From the NCBI GenBank assembly GCA_022702935.2, contig JAKIML020000043.1, positions 33,071-97,070 of the forward strand: a stretch of DNA of 64,000 bases. The letters run 5' to 3'. Shown piece after piece: positions 1 through 8,657 of the stretch. The notes under the pieces are model-generated. The model was not told the DNA's origin and did not search any database. It saw nothing but the letters and a program-made list of their open reading frames with translations. Made by a program: the position numbers and the translations under genes. The first letter of the stretch is position 1. Each line of letters opens with the position of its first letter. This DNA comes from Bacillota bacterium. Its GTDB lineage: Bacteria > Bacillota > Clostridia > DSM-8532.

Positions 1-1
1 G

Positions 2-232
2 GAGCTGGAATCCTTTGTGCTTCTCAAGTGCCTCAACTTTGAAGTGGATGTCATTGAAAGAGAGCAAGTCTTCATTGATCTGACCAATACCCTGTCGGTA
101 TGGACAACGGTGGTTTCGGTGGGTGTATTCGAAGACATTATCGATAAGCTGGGCATCGAAAACGATATCGAGATCTGCGGGCATCCTGAGTTTGAGCAAA
201 AGGATTGCAAGGATCCGAAGCCTTGCTGCTAA
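2..232 (+). CDS. C-terminal end of an unidentified protein (partial)
   Basis: The reading frame is open from the window edge at base 2 to a TAA at 230-232, giving about 76 residues that continue upstream. It is hydrophilic with a mixed beta/alpha look, and ends in a Cys-rich tail (Cys at the CGHPEF and CKDPKPCC segments) that could bind a metal. I do not recognise the family. The internal GTG at 17 has no ribosome site in view, so it is probably not a start. Confidence 0.6.
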   Translation, partial: ELESFVLLKCLNFEVDVIEREQVFIDLTNTLSVWTTVVSVGVFEDIIDKLGIENDIEICGHPEFEQKDCKDPKPCC

Positions 233-373
233 ACCCATGAATAAAGAGAAAGCCGTTCTATCCGCTTTATATAAGTGTGAGTTCATATGGGGGCAGGAGT
301 ATCTGGGGTGCAATGTGAACAACTCCTGATGCACAAGTTAATATAGGATAGATTAATCTCTATCAATTCCTGT

Positions 374-408
374 TGAAGGGGCATCGAATAGTTATTCATG
401 CCCTTTCA
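374..408 (+). terminator. Hairpin downstream of the partial gene
   Basis: TGAAGGGGCAT (374-384) pairs with ATGCCCTTTCA (398-408), 11 bp with one G-U, loop 13 nt. The following sequence is only weakly T-rich, so termination is plausible but not certain. The rest of 233-467 shows no gene. Confidence 0.4.
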
Positions 409-470
409 GCCTTCCCTGTAAGCTCATGGCATACCCGATTTCTTATTTTACTCTGGGTGTGAAGACATAA

Positions 471-497
471 GAAAAGCCATCGTTTGAAGCGATGGCT
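471..497 (-). terminator. Terminator of the tRNA operon
   Basis: On the minus strand, AGCCATCG (complement of 490-497) pairs with CGATGGCT (complement of 475-482) around a 7-nt loop, followed by TTTTC. It lies directly after the tRNA-Glu 3' end. Confidence 0.8.
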
Positions 498-501
498 ATT
501 T

Positions 502-576
502 TGGTGACCCCAAGGGGATTCGAACCCCTGTTACAGCCTTGAAAGGGCCGTGTCTTAACCTCTTGACCATGGGGCC
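502..576 (-). tRNA. tRNA-Glu (TTC)
   Basis: Cloverleaf read on the minus strand: acceptor GGCCCCA/TGGGGTC, anticodon stem CGGCC/GGCTG with loop CTTTCAA (anticodon TTC), T arm with GGTTCGAATCC, and encoded CCA at 504-502. It is the second tRNA of a two-gene operon after tRNA-Met. Confidence 0.95.
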
Positions 577-583
577 ATTGATA

Positions 584-660
584 TGGTAGCGGCGGTCGGA
601 ATTGAACCAACGACACTGCGGGTATGAACCGCATGCTCTAGCCAACTGAGCTACGCCGCC
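584..660 (-). tRNA. tRNA-Met (CAT), elongator type
   Basis: Minus-strand cloverleaf: acceptor GGCGGCG, D arm AGCTCAGTTGGCTAGAGC, anticodon stem TGCGG/CCGCA with loop TTCATAC (anticodon CAT), T loop TTCAATT, encoded CCA. The first acceptor pair is G-C, unlike the mismatched end of an initiator tRNA, so it is elongator Met. A tRNA-Ile with lysidine-modified CAT cannot be fully excluded. Confidence 0.92.
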
Positions 661-695
661 ATGTTAGTGTCCACACTCTCGCGTGACGCTATTAC

Positions 696-724
696 ATAAT
701 AGCAGACACAGAAAAGCTCGTCAA
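696..724 (-). promoter_or_regulatory. Sigma-A promoter of the tRNA-Met/tRNA-Glu operon
   Basis: On the minus strand, TTGACG (719-724) and TATTAT (696-701) are separated by exactly 17 bp. Initiation would fall about 30 nt upstream of tRNA-Met. Confidence 0.8.
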
Positions 725-843
725 GAGTTTTTATAAAAAAAGAATGACAAACAGCGACATCTTCCTTGATTAATTTTTTCCAGTTGTGATATCCTATAAA
801 CATTGGATATAAGCAGGATTGATAGATTTAAGGAGTTTGCAGA

Positions 844-1623
844 ATGAAAGAGAGAATTTATACCATACCCATCAATGAGGCCTTCGATCAGGACAGTGAA
901 TGCCCCCTATGTATTTGTGAGCGCAAACTGGAAAACGATGCCCTGGAATATACCCTGGGCCCCGCCATGATGGAGCCTGACAGCCGCATTGAAACCAATC
1001 GGACGGGCTTTTGCAATCTCCATTTTACGAAGCTTTATAATCTGCAGCAGAACCGCCTGCCCCTGGCCCTGGTCATAGAGACCCATATGCTTGAGCAAAT
1101 CAACGCCATTGAGGAGATCTATAAAAAGCATGAAAACGCGTTGGCCAAGGAGAGTGAAAAGGGGGTTTTAAGCTCTGCGCTGGATGCAGTCAAGGGTAAG
1201 AAAAGCGTTTCAAGCAAGCTTCTTGAAGAGCTTTTACATAAGCTTACCCATCTGGAATCTACCTGCGCCGTATGCGACAGAATGAATGGTCAGATGGACA
1301 AGCTGATAGATAATACCCTTTATCTATACAGTAAGGAGCCCGAGTTCAGGGCCAAGTTCCATGCCGGAAAGGGCTTTTGCCTTAAACATGTAAGAATGCT
1401 GCTTGAAAAAGCGCCCAAGGAGCTTAATTCGGGAATGCTTGCGGCTTTTCTCAAGGGACTTATGCCCCTGGAATTGGAGGAATTAAAACGCGTACAGGGC
1501 GATGTGAGCCATTTTGTCAAAATGTTTGACTATCGAAACCAGGGTGCTGACTGGAAAAACTCCAGGGATGCGGTACCCCGAAGCATTGAAAAGCTCAGCG
1601 GCCCCTGCGATCTGAAGCGTTAA
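844..1623 (+). CDS. DUF6062-type Cys-rich protein
   Basis: 259 residues of unknown function. It resembles the Clostridia-specific DUF6062 family. Two halves each carry Cys/His clusters: CPLCIC near residues 21-26 with CNLHF near 57-61, and CAVCDRM near 140-146 with CLKHV near 179-183. The pattern suggests paired zinc or Fe-S sites and an internal duplication. No signal peptide or membrane segment is seen. AAGGAG lies 9 nt before the ATG. It is followed 19 nt later by mazG on the same strand, so the two are probably co-transcribed. Confidence 0.75.
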   Translation: MKERIYTIPINEAFDQDSECPLCICERKLENDALEYTLGPAMMEPDSRIETNRTGFCNLHFTKLYNLQQNRLPLALVIETHMLEQINAIEEIYKKHENALAKESEKGVLSSALDAVKGKKSVSSKLLEELLHKLTHLESTCAVCDRMNGQMDKLIDNTLYLYSKEPEFRAKFHAGKGFCLKHVRMLLEKAPKELNSGMLAAFLKGLMPLELEELKRVQGDVSHFVKMFDYRNQGADWKNSRDAVPRSIEKLSGPCDLKR

Positions 1624-1642
1624 GTGAAAGAAGGAACAAGCT

Positions 1643-2449
1643 ATGAAGAAGGAAAGATATGATTTTCAGGATTTGTTGGATATCATGGTCAGGCTGCGCG
1701 CCCCGGACGGCTGTCCCTGGGACAGGGAGCAGGATCATAAAAGCCTGAAGCGCTACCTGATCGAGGAAGCTTATGAGGTTCTGGAGGCCATCGATGAAGA
1801 AAGGCCCGATAAGCTGTGCGACGAGCTGGGGGATCTCCTTCTGCAGGTCATCTTCCATGCCCAGATTGCCAAGGAAAACGGCCAGTTTGATATGGGTGAC
1901 GTAATTCATGGCATCAGTGCCAAGATGATTAATCGCCATCGCCATGTCTTTGGTGACGAGGAGGCTGAGACCCCCGATGACGTCATGGTCATTTGGGAAA
2001 AGGTTAAAAAGAGCGAAAAGGGCCATGAGACACAGACCCAGGTCTTAAAGGATGTGCCCGGCAATCTGCCGGCCCTCATGCGCAGCTTCAAGGTTCAGCA
2101 GAAGGCTGCCCAGGTGGGCTTTGACTGGGATGATGTGAAGGATGCCCTTCTTAAGGTAAAAGAGGAGATAACAGAGTTGGAGGATGCATATGCTAGAGGG
2201 GATAGCGCCAAGACCGAAGAGGAGCTGGGCGACCTGCTCTTTGCGGTGGTTAATGTATCCCGGTTCATGAAGGTTCAGCCCGAATTGGCACTGACGGCCA
2301 CCACCAATAAATTTATCCGCCGCTTTGAGTATGTGGAAACAGAGGCAGCCAAACAAGGGCGTAAACTCACTGAAATGTCTTTGGCCGAAATGGATGCGCT
2401 GTGGGATGAGGCCAAGCGCAAGGAAAGGGAATCCGAAGGGGGAAAATAA
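1643..2449 (+). CDS. mazG: Nucleoside triphosphate pyrophosphohydrolase MazG
   Basis: Hydrolyses NTPs/dNTPs to NMP and pyrophosphate, cleaning the nucleotide pool. At 268 residues it is the full two-domain form. The N-terminal domain has GCPWDREQ near 23-30 and a Mg-binding EEAYEVLEAI...DELGDLL set near 41-67. The C-terminal domain repeats it with KEEITELEDA...EEELGDLLFAV near 172-203. It sits between the DUF6062 gene and rqcP, 2 bases before the rqcP start, so translation is likely coupled. mazG next to the yabP sporulation cluster is a common Firmicute order. Confidence 0.95.
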   Translation: MKKERYDFQDLLDIMVRLRAPDGCPWDREQDHKSLKRYLIEEAYEVLEAIDEERPDKLCDELGDLLLQVIFHAQIAKENGQFDMGDVIHGISAKMINRHRHVFGDEEAETPDDVMVIWEKVKKSEKGHETQTQVLKDVPGNLPALMRSFKVQQKAAQVGFDWDDVKDALLKVKEEITELEDAYARGDSAKTEEELGDLLFAVVNVSRFMKVQPELALTATTNKFIRRFEYVETEAAKQGRKLTEMSLAEMDALWDEAKRKERESEGGK

Positions 2450-2451
2450 GC

Positions 2452-2691
2452 ATGAGAATAGATAAGTTTCTGAAGGTAAGTCGTATTATTAAAAGACGAA
2501 CTCTGGCCAATGAGGCCTGCTCCAAAGAAAAGGTCACCATCAACGGGAAGACGGCCAAGCCGGGAAGTGAGGTCAAGGTGGGGGATGTGGTGGAAATCCG
2601 CTTTGGTGAGAATGTTACCCGGTTCAAGGTGCTTAAGGTCACCGAGCATGTGAGAAAGGAAGAAAGCGTTGAGATGTACGAGCTCCTGTAA
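2452..2691 (+). CDS. rqcP: S4-domain RNA-binding protein RqcP (YabO/Hsp15-like)
   Basis: A 79-residue S4 fold (MRIDKFLKVSRIIKRR start, KVTINGK and VGDVVEIRF loops). In Firmicutes this family works with RqcH on split 50S ribosomes to add C-terminal alanine tails to stalled peptides. It lies between mazG and yabP, the position of yabO in Bacillus. Its last codons and stop form the first arm of a terminator hairpin (2681-2706). Confidence 0.9.
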   Translation: MRIDKFLKVSRIIKRRTLANEACSKEKVTINGKTAKPGSEVKVGDVVEIRFGENVTRFKVLKVTEHVRKEESVEMYELL

Positions 2692-2706
2692 TAAGGAGCT
2701 TTTTTC
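2681..2706 (+). terminator. Terminator overlapping the rqcP stop codon
   Basis: AGCTCCT (2681-2687) pairs with AGGAGCT (2694-2700), loop GTAATA, then six T. The stem includes the end of the rqcP reading frame, separating the mazG-rqcP transcript from yabPQ. Confidence 0.8.
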
Positions 2707-2769
2707 ATGCATAAAATGCATCGGCGGAACTTTCGGCCTACCAAAAAGCAGCCATAAGGAGGTGCTGTT

Positions 2770-3060
2770 ATGCCTGAAGAACGTAAGGCTTTTGAACAGC
2801 GCACGCAAAATATCATATTAAAAGACAGAAGACGCCTGATGATATCGGGTGTGAGGCATGTAGAGAGCTTTAATGAGGATTGCATTGTTCTGGATACAGA
2901 GCTGGGTATTCTGGTGGTCAGAGGGGTAGGAATGCACATTAACAAGCTGAATGTGGAGACCTCTGAGCTGGATGTGGAAGGGGAGATCGGCTCCTGTGAA
3001 TACCTGGACAGCGGGGCACCCCAACGCAAAGGAGGCTTCTTCTCGGGCCTTTTCAGATAG
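2770..3060 (+). CDS. yabP: Sporulation protein YabP
   Basis: 96 residues, soluble, YabP/YqfC family. Known members are made in the mother cell and are needed for normal spore formation. Visible family features are the RRRLMISGVRHVESF block and DTELGILVVRGVGMHI. AAGGAGG sits 8 nt before the ATG. yabQ follows 17 nt later. Because of the upstream terminator, expression probably needs its own promoter in 2707-2760, but I could not identify a clear sigma-E site there. Confidence 0.92.
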   Translation: MPEERKAFEQRTQNIILKDRRRLMISGVRHVESFNEDCIVLDTELGILVVRGVGMHINKLNVETSELDVEGEIGSCEYLDSGAPQRKGGFFSGLFR

Positions 3061-3077
3061 AGAGGCGGCTATAGACG

Positions 3078-3554
3078 ATGCATGACGGAGTAATGTATGA
3101 ATTAACGGTTTTCGGCGGGGCAGGTGCAGCGGGTGTGCTGCTTGCTTTCCTGTATGATTTATTTCGGTTAAAACGCAGGATAATGAAAACCACACCCATG
3201 ATGACCCACGTGGAGGATGTCCTGTACTGGATCTGTTCGGCCATTATTCTGTTCCTATCCTCCTATATCCTCAGCAGCGGCGAAACACGCCTCTATTTCT
3301 ATTTAGGCGCATTCACAGGGGGGCTTCTTTATTTGGGCCTTTTCAGCAAGCCCATCCTATGGCTTCTATCCCTCCTGATTAAGATTATTGTCTGGCCCTT
3401 TCGGGAGATTATCAAATTCTTAAAGCCCATTCTTCATGTCTTTTTGCTGCTGGTAAAAAGGTTGCTGGGTAAGGTGAAAAACCGTGCCGCCATCGAGGGC
3501 TATCGCGCCAGAGTGGGCTTTTATCGGATACGCAATGCCTTTACCAAGAAATAG
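3078..3554 (+). CDS. yabQ: Spore cortex biosynthesis membrane protein YabQ
   Basis: 158 residues with several predicted membrane helices in the first two thirds (VLLAFLYDLF region near 20, ICSAIILFLSSYIL near 50, a third near 75, a fourth near 95) and a basic C-terminal tail. In Bacillus, YabQ is required for cortex peptidoglycan. It directly follows yabP. Confidence 0.9.
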   Translation: MHDGVMYELTVFGGAGAAGVLLAFLYDLFRLKRRIMKTTPMMTHVEDVLYWICSAIILFLSSYILSSGETRLYFYLGAFTGGLLYLGLFSKPILWLLSLLIKIIVWPFREIIKFLKPILHVFLLLVKRLLGKVKNRAAIEGYRARVGFYRIRNAFTKK

Positions 3555-3629
3555 GATGTTTTGGCCTCGTCAGGGCAGTTTTAACCTCAGAAATCATTAA
3601 AATGTCTGAAGTATAGGACTAAAGACTCT

Positions 3630-3657
3630 TTTACACGAATTGGCAATATGTTATAAT
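3630..3657 (+). promoter_or_regulatory. Sigma-A promoter of divIC
   Basis: TTTACA (3630-3635), 16 bp, TATAAT (3652-3657). Transcription would begin near 3664, which rules out the upstream in-frame ATG at 3640 and fixes the divIC start at 3703. Confidence 0.75.
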
Positions 3658-3702
3658 AGTAACCACCATAGATTTTTTTACTTAAGAAAAAGGGTGAATG
3701 AG

Positions 3703-3987
3703 ATGTCGGGACAGAAGACGAAAAAAGGCTGGTGGGTCGGACCGCTGGTAATATTCATGATGGTCTATGCGGCCTTTACCTTTTACTCACAGTCGGAAGA
3801 TCTGTATCTCATTAATTTGCAAATCAAACAGCTTGAGCAGAAAATCGCCAGAGAAGAAGCCATTAAAGCGGAGCTTCTGAAGGAAAAGGATGAACTGGCC
3901 AGCGACGAGAGCATAGAGAAGATAGCCCGTGAGAAGCTGGGCATGGTCAAGGATGGCGAGAAGGTTTTTGTGGATACCAATAAATAG
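3703..3987 (+). CDS. divIC: Septum formation initiator DivIC/FtsL-like
   Basis: 94 residues, bitopic division protein. It has a short basic N-terminus, one membrane helix (VGPLVIFMMVYAAFTFY near 12-28), then a coiled coil (LINLQIKQLEQKIAREE onward) and the family end KIAREKLGMVKDGE. Members form the FtsL-DivIB-DivIC complex at the septum. The start is chosen from the promoter position. Its location after yabQ matches Bacillus. Confidence 0.9.
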   Translation: MSGQKTKKGWWVGPLVIFMMVYAAFTFYSQSEDLYLINLQIKQLEQKIAREEAIKAELLKEKDELASDESIEKIAREKLGMVKDGEKVFVDTNK

Positions 3988-4001
3988 AGCTTGAAAAATG
4001 T

Positions 4002-4032
4002 AAGAACCTGCATAGAAGCAGGTTCTTTTTGT
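4002..4032 (+). terminator. Terminator after divIC
   Basis: AAGAACCTGC (4002-4011) pairs perfectly with GCAGGTTCTT (4018-4027) and is followed by T-rich sequence. Confidence 0.85.
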
Positions 4033-4047
4033 TTCTTATGGATGTTT

Positions 4048-5004
4048 TCAGAGTTTAAGCTGCCTGATAACCCCTTTCAGGGTGTCGGCCGATTTTTTCA
4101 GGAGGCTGTGCTCCTCGGGGGTAATGGGCACCTCAATGACTTTGTTAACGCCATTTCTGTCTACCAGGGTGGGGACGCTTATGGCCACATCCTCCAGACC
4201 ATAGGCCCCCTGCATGATGCTGGAGACGGTGAGGATGGAGTGTTCATCCCTCATAATGGCCTCGCTGATCCTTTGGACAGCCAGGGCCACGGCAAAATAG
4301 GTAGCGCCCTTGGCCTTAATGATCTCGTAGGCCGAGTTCTTGACCTGGTTGAAGATCTCATTCATCTCGGCATTGTCCGAACATTTGTGGCAGCTTTTGC
4401 AATAAGCGTCCATGGGCATTCCGGCAATGGAGGTCAGGCTCCATGCCGGCAGCTCGGTATCCCCGTGTTCGCCTAAAATATAGCCATGGACGTTTCGGGT
4501 ATCCACACCCACATGCTCACCAATGAGGTAACGGAAGCGTGCGGTATCCAGGACGGTTCCTGAGCCCAGGACACGGGACACCGGGAACCCGGAAAGCTTC
4601 CAGGTCACATAGGTAAGAATGTCCACAGGATTGGTGACCACCAGCAAAAGAGCATCCTCGGGCTGATTGAATTTTATGACTTCAGATACAATGGACTTGA
4701 AGACCTCGGTATTTTTGTGGACCAGATCAATCCGGGTTTCGCCTTCCTTTTGGTTGGCGCCTGCGGTAATGATGATGAGATCTGAGTCCTTACTGTCCTT
4801 ATAGGTTCCCTGATAGATTCTGACGGGTTTTGCAAAGGGAAGGCCGTGATTGAGATCCATGGCCTCACCTTTGGCCTTGGTTTCGTTAATATCAATGAGC
4901 ACCAGTTCCGAAAACAGACCACTCAGCATGAGGGTATAGGCTGTGGTAGAGCCTACATACCCGGCACCGATGACTGTAACCTTGTGAATATCCTTCTTAA
5001 TCAT
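4048..5004 (-). CDS. ldh: L-lactate dehydrogenase
   Basis: 318 residues. Interconverts pyruvate/NADH and L-lactate/NAD in the cytoplasm at the end of fermentation. The Rossmann loop GAGYVGS lies near 13-19. GANQKEGETR near 84-93 has Gln at the specificity position, which indicates lactate rather than malate dehydrogenase. The catalytic His is in GEHGDTE near 179-185, with Asp/Arg in LDTARFR near 154-160. The start has AAAGGGGTGA 6 nt upstream. That ribosome site is part of an inverted repeat that could hide it (5011-5075). Confidence 0.95.
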   Translation of the reverse strand: MIKKDIHKVTVIGAGYVGSTTAYTLMLSGLFSELVLIDINETKAKGEAMDLNHGLPFAKPVRIYQGTYKDSKDSDLIIITAGANQKEGETRIDLVHKNTEVFKSIVSEVIKFNQPEDALLLVVTNPVDILTYVTWKLSGFPVSRVLGSGTVLDTARFRYLIGEHVGVDTRNVHGYILGEHGDTELPAWSLTSIAGMPMDAYCKSCHKCSDNAEMNEIFNQVKNSAYEIIKAKGATYFAVALAVQRISEAIMRDEHSILTVSSIMQGAYGLEDVAISVPTLVDRNGVNKVIEVPITPEEHSLLKKSADTLKGVIRQLKL

Positions 5005-5010
5005 AACAAA

Positions 5011-5075
5011 TCACCCCTTTGGGCTTCAGTCTATACGGCATATATCCGTATTTATGAATTACCACAAAGGGGTGA
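5011..5075 (-). promoter_or_regulatory. ldh leader inverted repeat covering the ribosome site
   Basis: TCACCCCTTTG (complement of 5065-5075) is the exact complement of CAAAGGGGTGA (complement of 5011-5021), which is the ldh ribosome site. Inside lies a second perfect dyad, ATACGG-N7-CCGTAT (5033-5051). It could be an RNA stem masking the start, or a DNA operator. Confidence 0.6.
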
Positions 5076-5116
5076 AAGTAAACATATTTCCTTAAAAGGA
5101 TAAAAAAGGATAAAAT

Positions 5117-6802
5117 TTAACCCTTATTGGCGATCTTAGCCCAGGTATCCTTCAGACCCACGGTCTTGTTAAACACCGGTGCGTTGGGTTTAGAGTCCTT
5201 ATTGTCCACGCAGAAATAGCCCATACGCAGGAACTGGAACCGATCTCCTGGCTGTGCATTGGCCAGGGCGGGCTCAAGCTTGCAGTTCTTCAATACGATG
5301 AGGGAATTGGGATTTAAGTTGTCCTTGTAGTCCCCTCCCTCGGGATAATCCTCAGGATCTTCTTTGTTAAATAGCATGTCGTAGAGGCGAACTTCGGCTT
5401 CGATAGCATGTCTTGCCGAAACCCAGTGAATGGTACCCTTAACCTTGCGGCCGTCCGGGGATTCTCCGCCACGGGAAGCCGGATCATAGGTGGCCTTCAC
5501 CAATGTCACCTTTCCGTTCTCATCGGTCTCATAGCCTGTGCATTTGATAAAGTAGGCATTCTTCAGGCGAACCTCGCCATCGGGCTTTAAGCGGAAGTAT
5601 TTGGGCGGAGGATCAATCATGAAGTCGTCCTGCTCGATATAAATCTCCTTGCAGAAGGGCACCTTCCGCGTACCTCTGTCGGGCTGCTCGGGGTTGTTCT
5701 CCACATCAAATTCCTCAACCAGATCCTCAGGATAGTTTTCGATAACCACCTTCAGTGGATTTAGCACGCCCATGACACGATCGGCTGTTTTGTTCAGCGT
5801 CTCACGCACGCAGTGCTCCAAAAGCCCCCAATCGGCGATGCTATTGGTCTTGGAAACCCCGATAAGATCGATAAAGTTGCGGATGGATTCGGCAGGGAAG
5901 CCTCTGCGCCTTAATCCGCACAGGGTGGGCATTCTGGGGTCATCCCAACCCGAGACATAATTCTTCTCCACCAGCTCACGGAGCTTGCGCTTGCTCATGA
6001 CGGTGTAGTTAATGTTCAGACGGGCAAATTCGTACTGACGGGGCGGATTCTTAATGTCCAGATTCTCCAGCACCCAATCATAGAGGGGACGATGATCCAC
6101 ATACTCAATGGAGCACAAAGAATGGGTGATTCCCTCAATGGCGTCCTGCAGAGGATGGGCAAAGTCGTACATGGGATAGATGCACCACTTGTCCCCTGTA
6201 CGATGGTGATGCTCCTTCTTAATACGATAGATAACAGGGTCCCGCATATTGATATTGGGGGAGGCCATGTCAATCTTTGCTCTTAAAACCTTTTCCCCGC
6301 TTTCGAACTCGCCGGCGCGCATTCTCATAAACAGGTCCAGGTTTTCCTCAATGCTGCGGTTTCTCCAGGGGCTCTCCTTACCGGGCTCGGTCAGGGTGCC
6401 GCGGTATTCCCGGATCTGATCCACATCAAGATCGTCAACATAGGCTAAGCCCTTTTTGATGAGCTTGATGGCATATTCAAAGATTTGCTCGCTGTAATCG
6501 GAACCATAGAAAAGGCGATCCTCGAAATCAAAGCCCATCCAGCGGATGTCCTCTATGATGGCATCCACATACTCCACATCTTCCTTGGTGGGATTGGTGT
6601 CATCAAAGCGAAGATTGCACTTGCCGCCGTATTTTTGGGCAATTCCAAAGTCGATAACCATGGCCTTGGTATGGCCTATATGCAGATAGCCGTTGGGTTC
6701 GGGTGGGAAACGTGTACGAATTTCTTTGACCCGGCCGCTTTCCAGATCGGCTTCGACAATTTCTTCAATAAAATTCTTCTGCCGAATTTCCATTTCTTCC
6801 AT
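5117..6802 (-). CDS. glnS: Glutaminyl-tRNA synthetase
   Basis: 561 residues. Charges tRNA-Gln with glutamine. The class I signature is visible as HIGH (YLHIGHTKA near 36-44) and a KMSKS variant (VMSKRKL near 267-273), followed by [10 protein letters not shown] typical of GlnRS/GluRS. The C-terminal beta-barrels are present, and the length is normal for the short bacterial GlnRS without an N-terminal YqeY-like extension. AAGGTG precedes the ATG. Many Firmicutes make Gln-tRNA through GatCAB instead, so this gene is informative about the lineage. Confidence 0.95.
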   Translation of the reverse strand: MEEMEIRQKNFIEEIVEADLESGRVKEIRTRFPPEPNGYLHIGHTKAMVIDFGIAQKYGGKCNLRFDDTNPTKEDVEYVDAIIEDIRWMGFDFEDRLFYGSDYSEQIFEYAIKLIKKGLAYVDDLDVDQIREYRGTLTEPGKESPWRNRSIEENLDLFMRMRAGEFESGEKVLRAKIDMASPNINMRDPVIYRIKKEHHHRTGDKWCIYPMYDFAHPLQDAIEGITHSLCSIEYVDHRPLYDWVLENLDIKNPPRQYEFARLNINYTVMSKRKLRELVEKNYVSGWDDPRMPTLCGLRRRGFPAESIRNFIDLIGVSKTNSIADWGLLEHCVRETLNKTADRVMGVLNPLKVVIENYPEDLVEEFDVENNPEQPDRGTRKVPFCKEIYIEQDDFMIDPPPKYFRLKPDGEVRLKNAYFIKCTGYETDENGKVTLVKATYDPASRGGESPDGRKVKGTIHWVSARHAIEAEVRLYDMLFNKEDPEDYPEGGDYKDNLNPNSLIVLKNCKLEPALANAQPGDRFQFLRMGYFCVDNKDSKPNAPVFNKTVGLKDTWAKIANKG

Positions 6803-6870
6803 ATTGTTAACACACCTTCTAATTGAATTTTGTGTACATTAAAGGTTTCTCATAAGCCATTATTATGGTT

Positions 6871-6899
6871 ATTATAAGCCAACCAACGCCCAAAGTAAA
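6871..6899 (-). promoter_or_regulatory. Sigma-A promoter of glnS
   Basis: Minus strand: TTTACT (6894-6899), 17 bp, TATAAT (6871-6876), about 62 nt upstream of the ATG. The leader is too short for a T-box. Confidence 0.8.
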
Positions 6900-6980
6900 C
6901 ATGCACCTTTTTCAAAGTAACAGGGACTCATTGCTATGATTTATCGTCATTATCAACACTGTCACCGGTGCTCTTAATAC

Positions 6981-7766
6981 TTATTGAAGGTCTACTTCGG
7001 ACATCTTGTGCAATTCCTGGACACCAATATTGCTCTGGTTTATGACCATATTGCCGTTCTCATCCTTTATTCTTTCGGTATAGTCTCCGGTAAGATAATT
7101 GTAGGAGAATTCATCAGCATCCTCCATGGTGGTGTCGCCGGTAAAGTAATTGCCTTCAGTATAACCAATTAAGTACCATTCATCATCAATGAACCTGAAG
7201 ACATACCTATAATACCAGCGATAATTGCTGCCGCCGTAATAAGCGAGGGTCAGATCCCCATTTTCGATAGTGATGCCGTCATAAGGGTCGCCCCAGACAC
7301 CGCCGCTATTGGCATTGCGGATTTCGGTCTTTATGGACAGGTCGAAACCATTATTGCCGTTATTGAAGGCTATCAGCATGGCCCTTCTGTAGAACTCAAA
7401 ATCGTACTCATCGACCTCGGGTTCATTTTTCTCAATCACAATCACCGCATCATCCCTGCCGTCACCGTTTAAGTCACCCTTAATCACCTGAGGTTTATCA
7501 TCATAGGGCGACACAAAGATATGCCATCCGGCAGGGACCAGTAAATCAATATCTGCTTCAGAAGGCTGCGCTTCGGGTGTTGCTTCAGGCGCATTCGGGG
7601 TTGAGGCAGAGGGGGTGGCCGTCGGCGTTTCGTCATCAGGTGTTGAAGTAACCACCGGTTCATCGGAAACAGGAGTTGAGGTGTTTCCCGATGCAGGTTC
7701 TGTTCTGCTGCAACCAGTCATAAGCATGGCGATAACCATGAAAACGAGCAATAACTTTTTATTCAT
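6981..7766 (-). CDS. Secreted lipoprotein with Asp-rich (VCBS/FG-GAP-like) repeats
   Basis: 261 residues from the ATG at 7766. An in-frame TTG at 7778 is less likely, since AAAGG lies 11 nt before the ATG. The lipoprotein signal is MNKKLLLVFMVIAMLMTGC with Cys near 19, followed by a Ser/Thr/Pro-rich linker. The globular part contains DLNGDGRDDAVIVIE, a calcium-loop-like FG-GAP/VCBS motif. It is probably an anchored extracellular protein of unknown role, one of four related-looking lipoproteins in the window. Confidence 0.8.
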   Translation of the reverse strand: MNKKLLLVFMVIAMLMTGCSRTEPASGNTSTPVSDEPVVTSTPDDETPTATPSASTPNAPEATPEAQPSEADIDLLVPAGWHIFVSPYDDKPQVIKGDLNGDGRDDAVIVIEKNEPEVDEYDFEFYRRAMLIAFNNGNNGFDLSIKTEIRNANSGGVWGDPYDGITIENGDLTLAYYGGSNYRWYYRYVFRFIDDEWYLIGYTEGNYFTGDTTMEDADEFSYNYLTGDYTERIKDENGNMVINQSNIGVQELHKMSEVDLQ

Positions 7767-7845
7767 ATTCAAACCCAACCTTTACTTTATAGACTGTCCA
7801 ATGATAGACACTACAACTACCAATATACACTATTCAAGGACTAAG

Positions 7846-8622
7846 TTAAATTGTCCGGTCATCCAGCACCCTCAACGGAGATTTCTTTTTTGATAATGAC
7901 AAAGCCAGCTTGGGGCAATGATGAATGCAACGATAACAGTTTTCGCACTTTTCTTTTGTGAAGCCCGGATAGTTCTCCTGATCCTGTACCAGAGCCCCGG
8001 CAGGACAGTTCTTGATACACTGCCCACATTTTATGCATTTGTTTTTATGAAGGTAAATCCTGAACTTCAGATGCTTTCCCATAAACTTGTTGGGATAGTT
8101 CAGAATACTATAGAGCTTGAACCGAGGAATCCTTGCCTTAATGGCATTGAATTTAAATGTATTGATAAAGCTTGAACACGCTTTGGCCACTTTTTCGTCC
8201 AGCTTCTTTTCATGGGTAAACAGGAAGTTCCATTGAGGGAACAAAAGTGTCCCGTCGGTTGCAGCACAGCGGAAAGACTGGCTCTGCACGGGGATGATGT
8301 TCTTAAGAATGCACATCTTTGCAAAGATTCTCAGCGCATTGGCAGAATAAAGCCCACAGGTGGAAAAAAGCAATGCTGGAAGAGGCTTTTCAAGCCTTTC
8401 AAGACCCTTCATGAACGCTTCCATTCTGGGAGACGGACTGGCATGAATGGTTGGGAAGCCTATAATCATTCCGTCATATTGGTTGAAGTCAAGGCAGGCG
8501 GGGAGCGCCTCCACCGAGAAAATATCTGTGTTAAAATGTGGAGAGAGTTCATTCAGAGCTTTCTCGGCAACCATTTTGGTATTACATACACCGGAATGGT
8601 AGAGAATGATGATTCGCTTCAT
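7846..8622 (-). CDS. Flavodoxin/2x[4Fe-4S] ferredoxin fusion (EFR1 family)
   Basis: 258 residues. The N-terminal flavodoxin-like domain begins IIILYHSGVCNTKMVAE (FMN phosphate loop near 8-15). The C-terminal bacterial ferredoxin domain has two CxxCxxCxxxCP motifs: CIKCGQCIKNCP near 197-208 and CENCYRCIHHCP near 227-238. Such proteins shuttle electrons in anaerobes, but the partner is unknown. AAAGGA precedes the ATG. A nucleotidyltransferase gene lies upstream on the same strand. Confidence 0.9.
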   Translation of the reverse strand: MKRIIILYHSGVCNTKMVAEKALNELSPHFNTDIFSVEALPACLDFNQYDGMIIGFPTIHASPSPRMEAFMKGLERLEKPLPALLFSTCGLYSANALRIFAKMCILKNIIPVQSQSFRCAATDGTLLFPQWNFLFTHEKKLDEKVAKACSSFINTFKFNAIKARIPRFKLYSILNYPNKFMGKHLKFRIYLHKNKCIKCGQCIKNCPAGALVQDQENYPGFTKEKCENCYRCIHHCPKLALSLSKKKSPLRVLDDRTI

Positions 8623-8657
8623 ACCCAGTCCTTTCTAGGCCAAAATAAAAAACAGGT

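Noticed and set aside
3640..3702. Upstream extension of divIC
   Set aside because: The codons overlap the -10 element and precede the predicted transcription start.
6803..6870. T-box upstream of glnS
   Set aside because: The leader is only about 60 nt and lacks the conserved T-box sequence.
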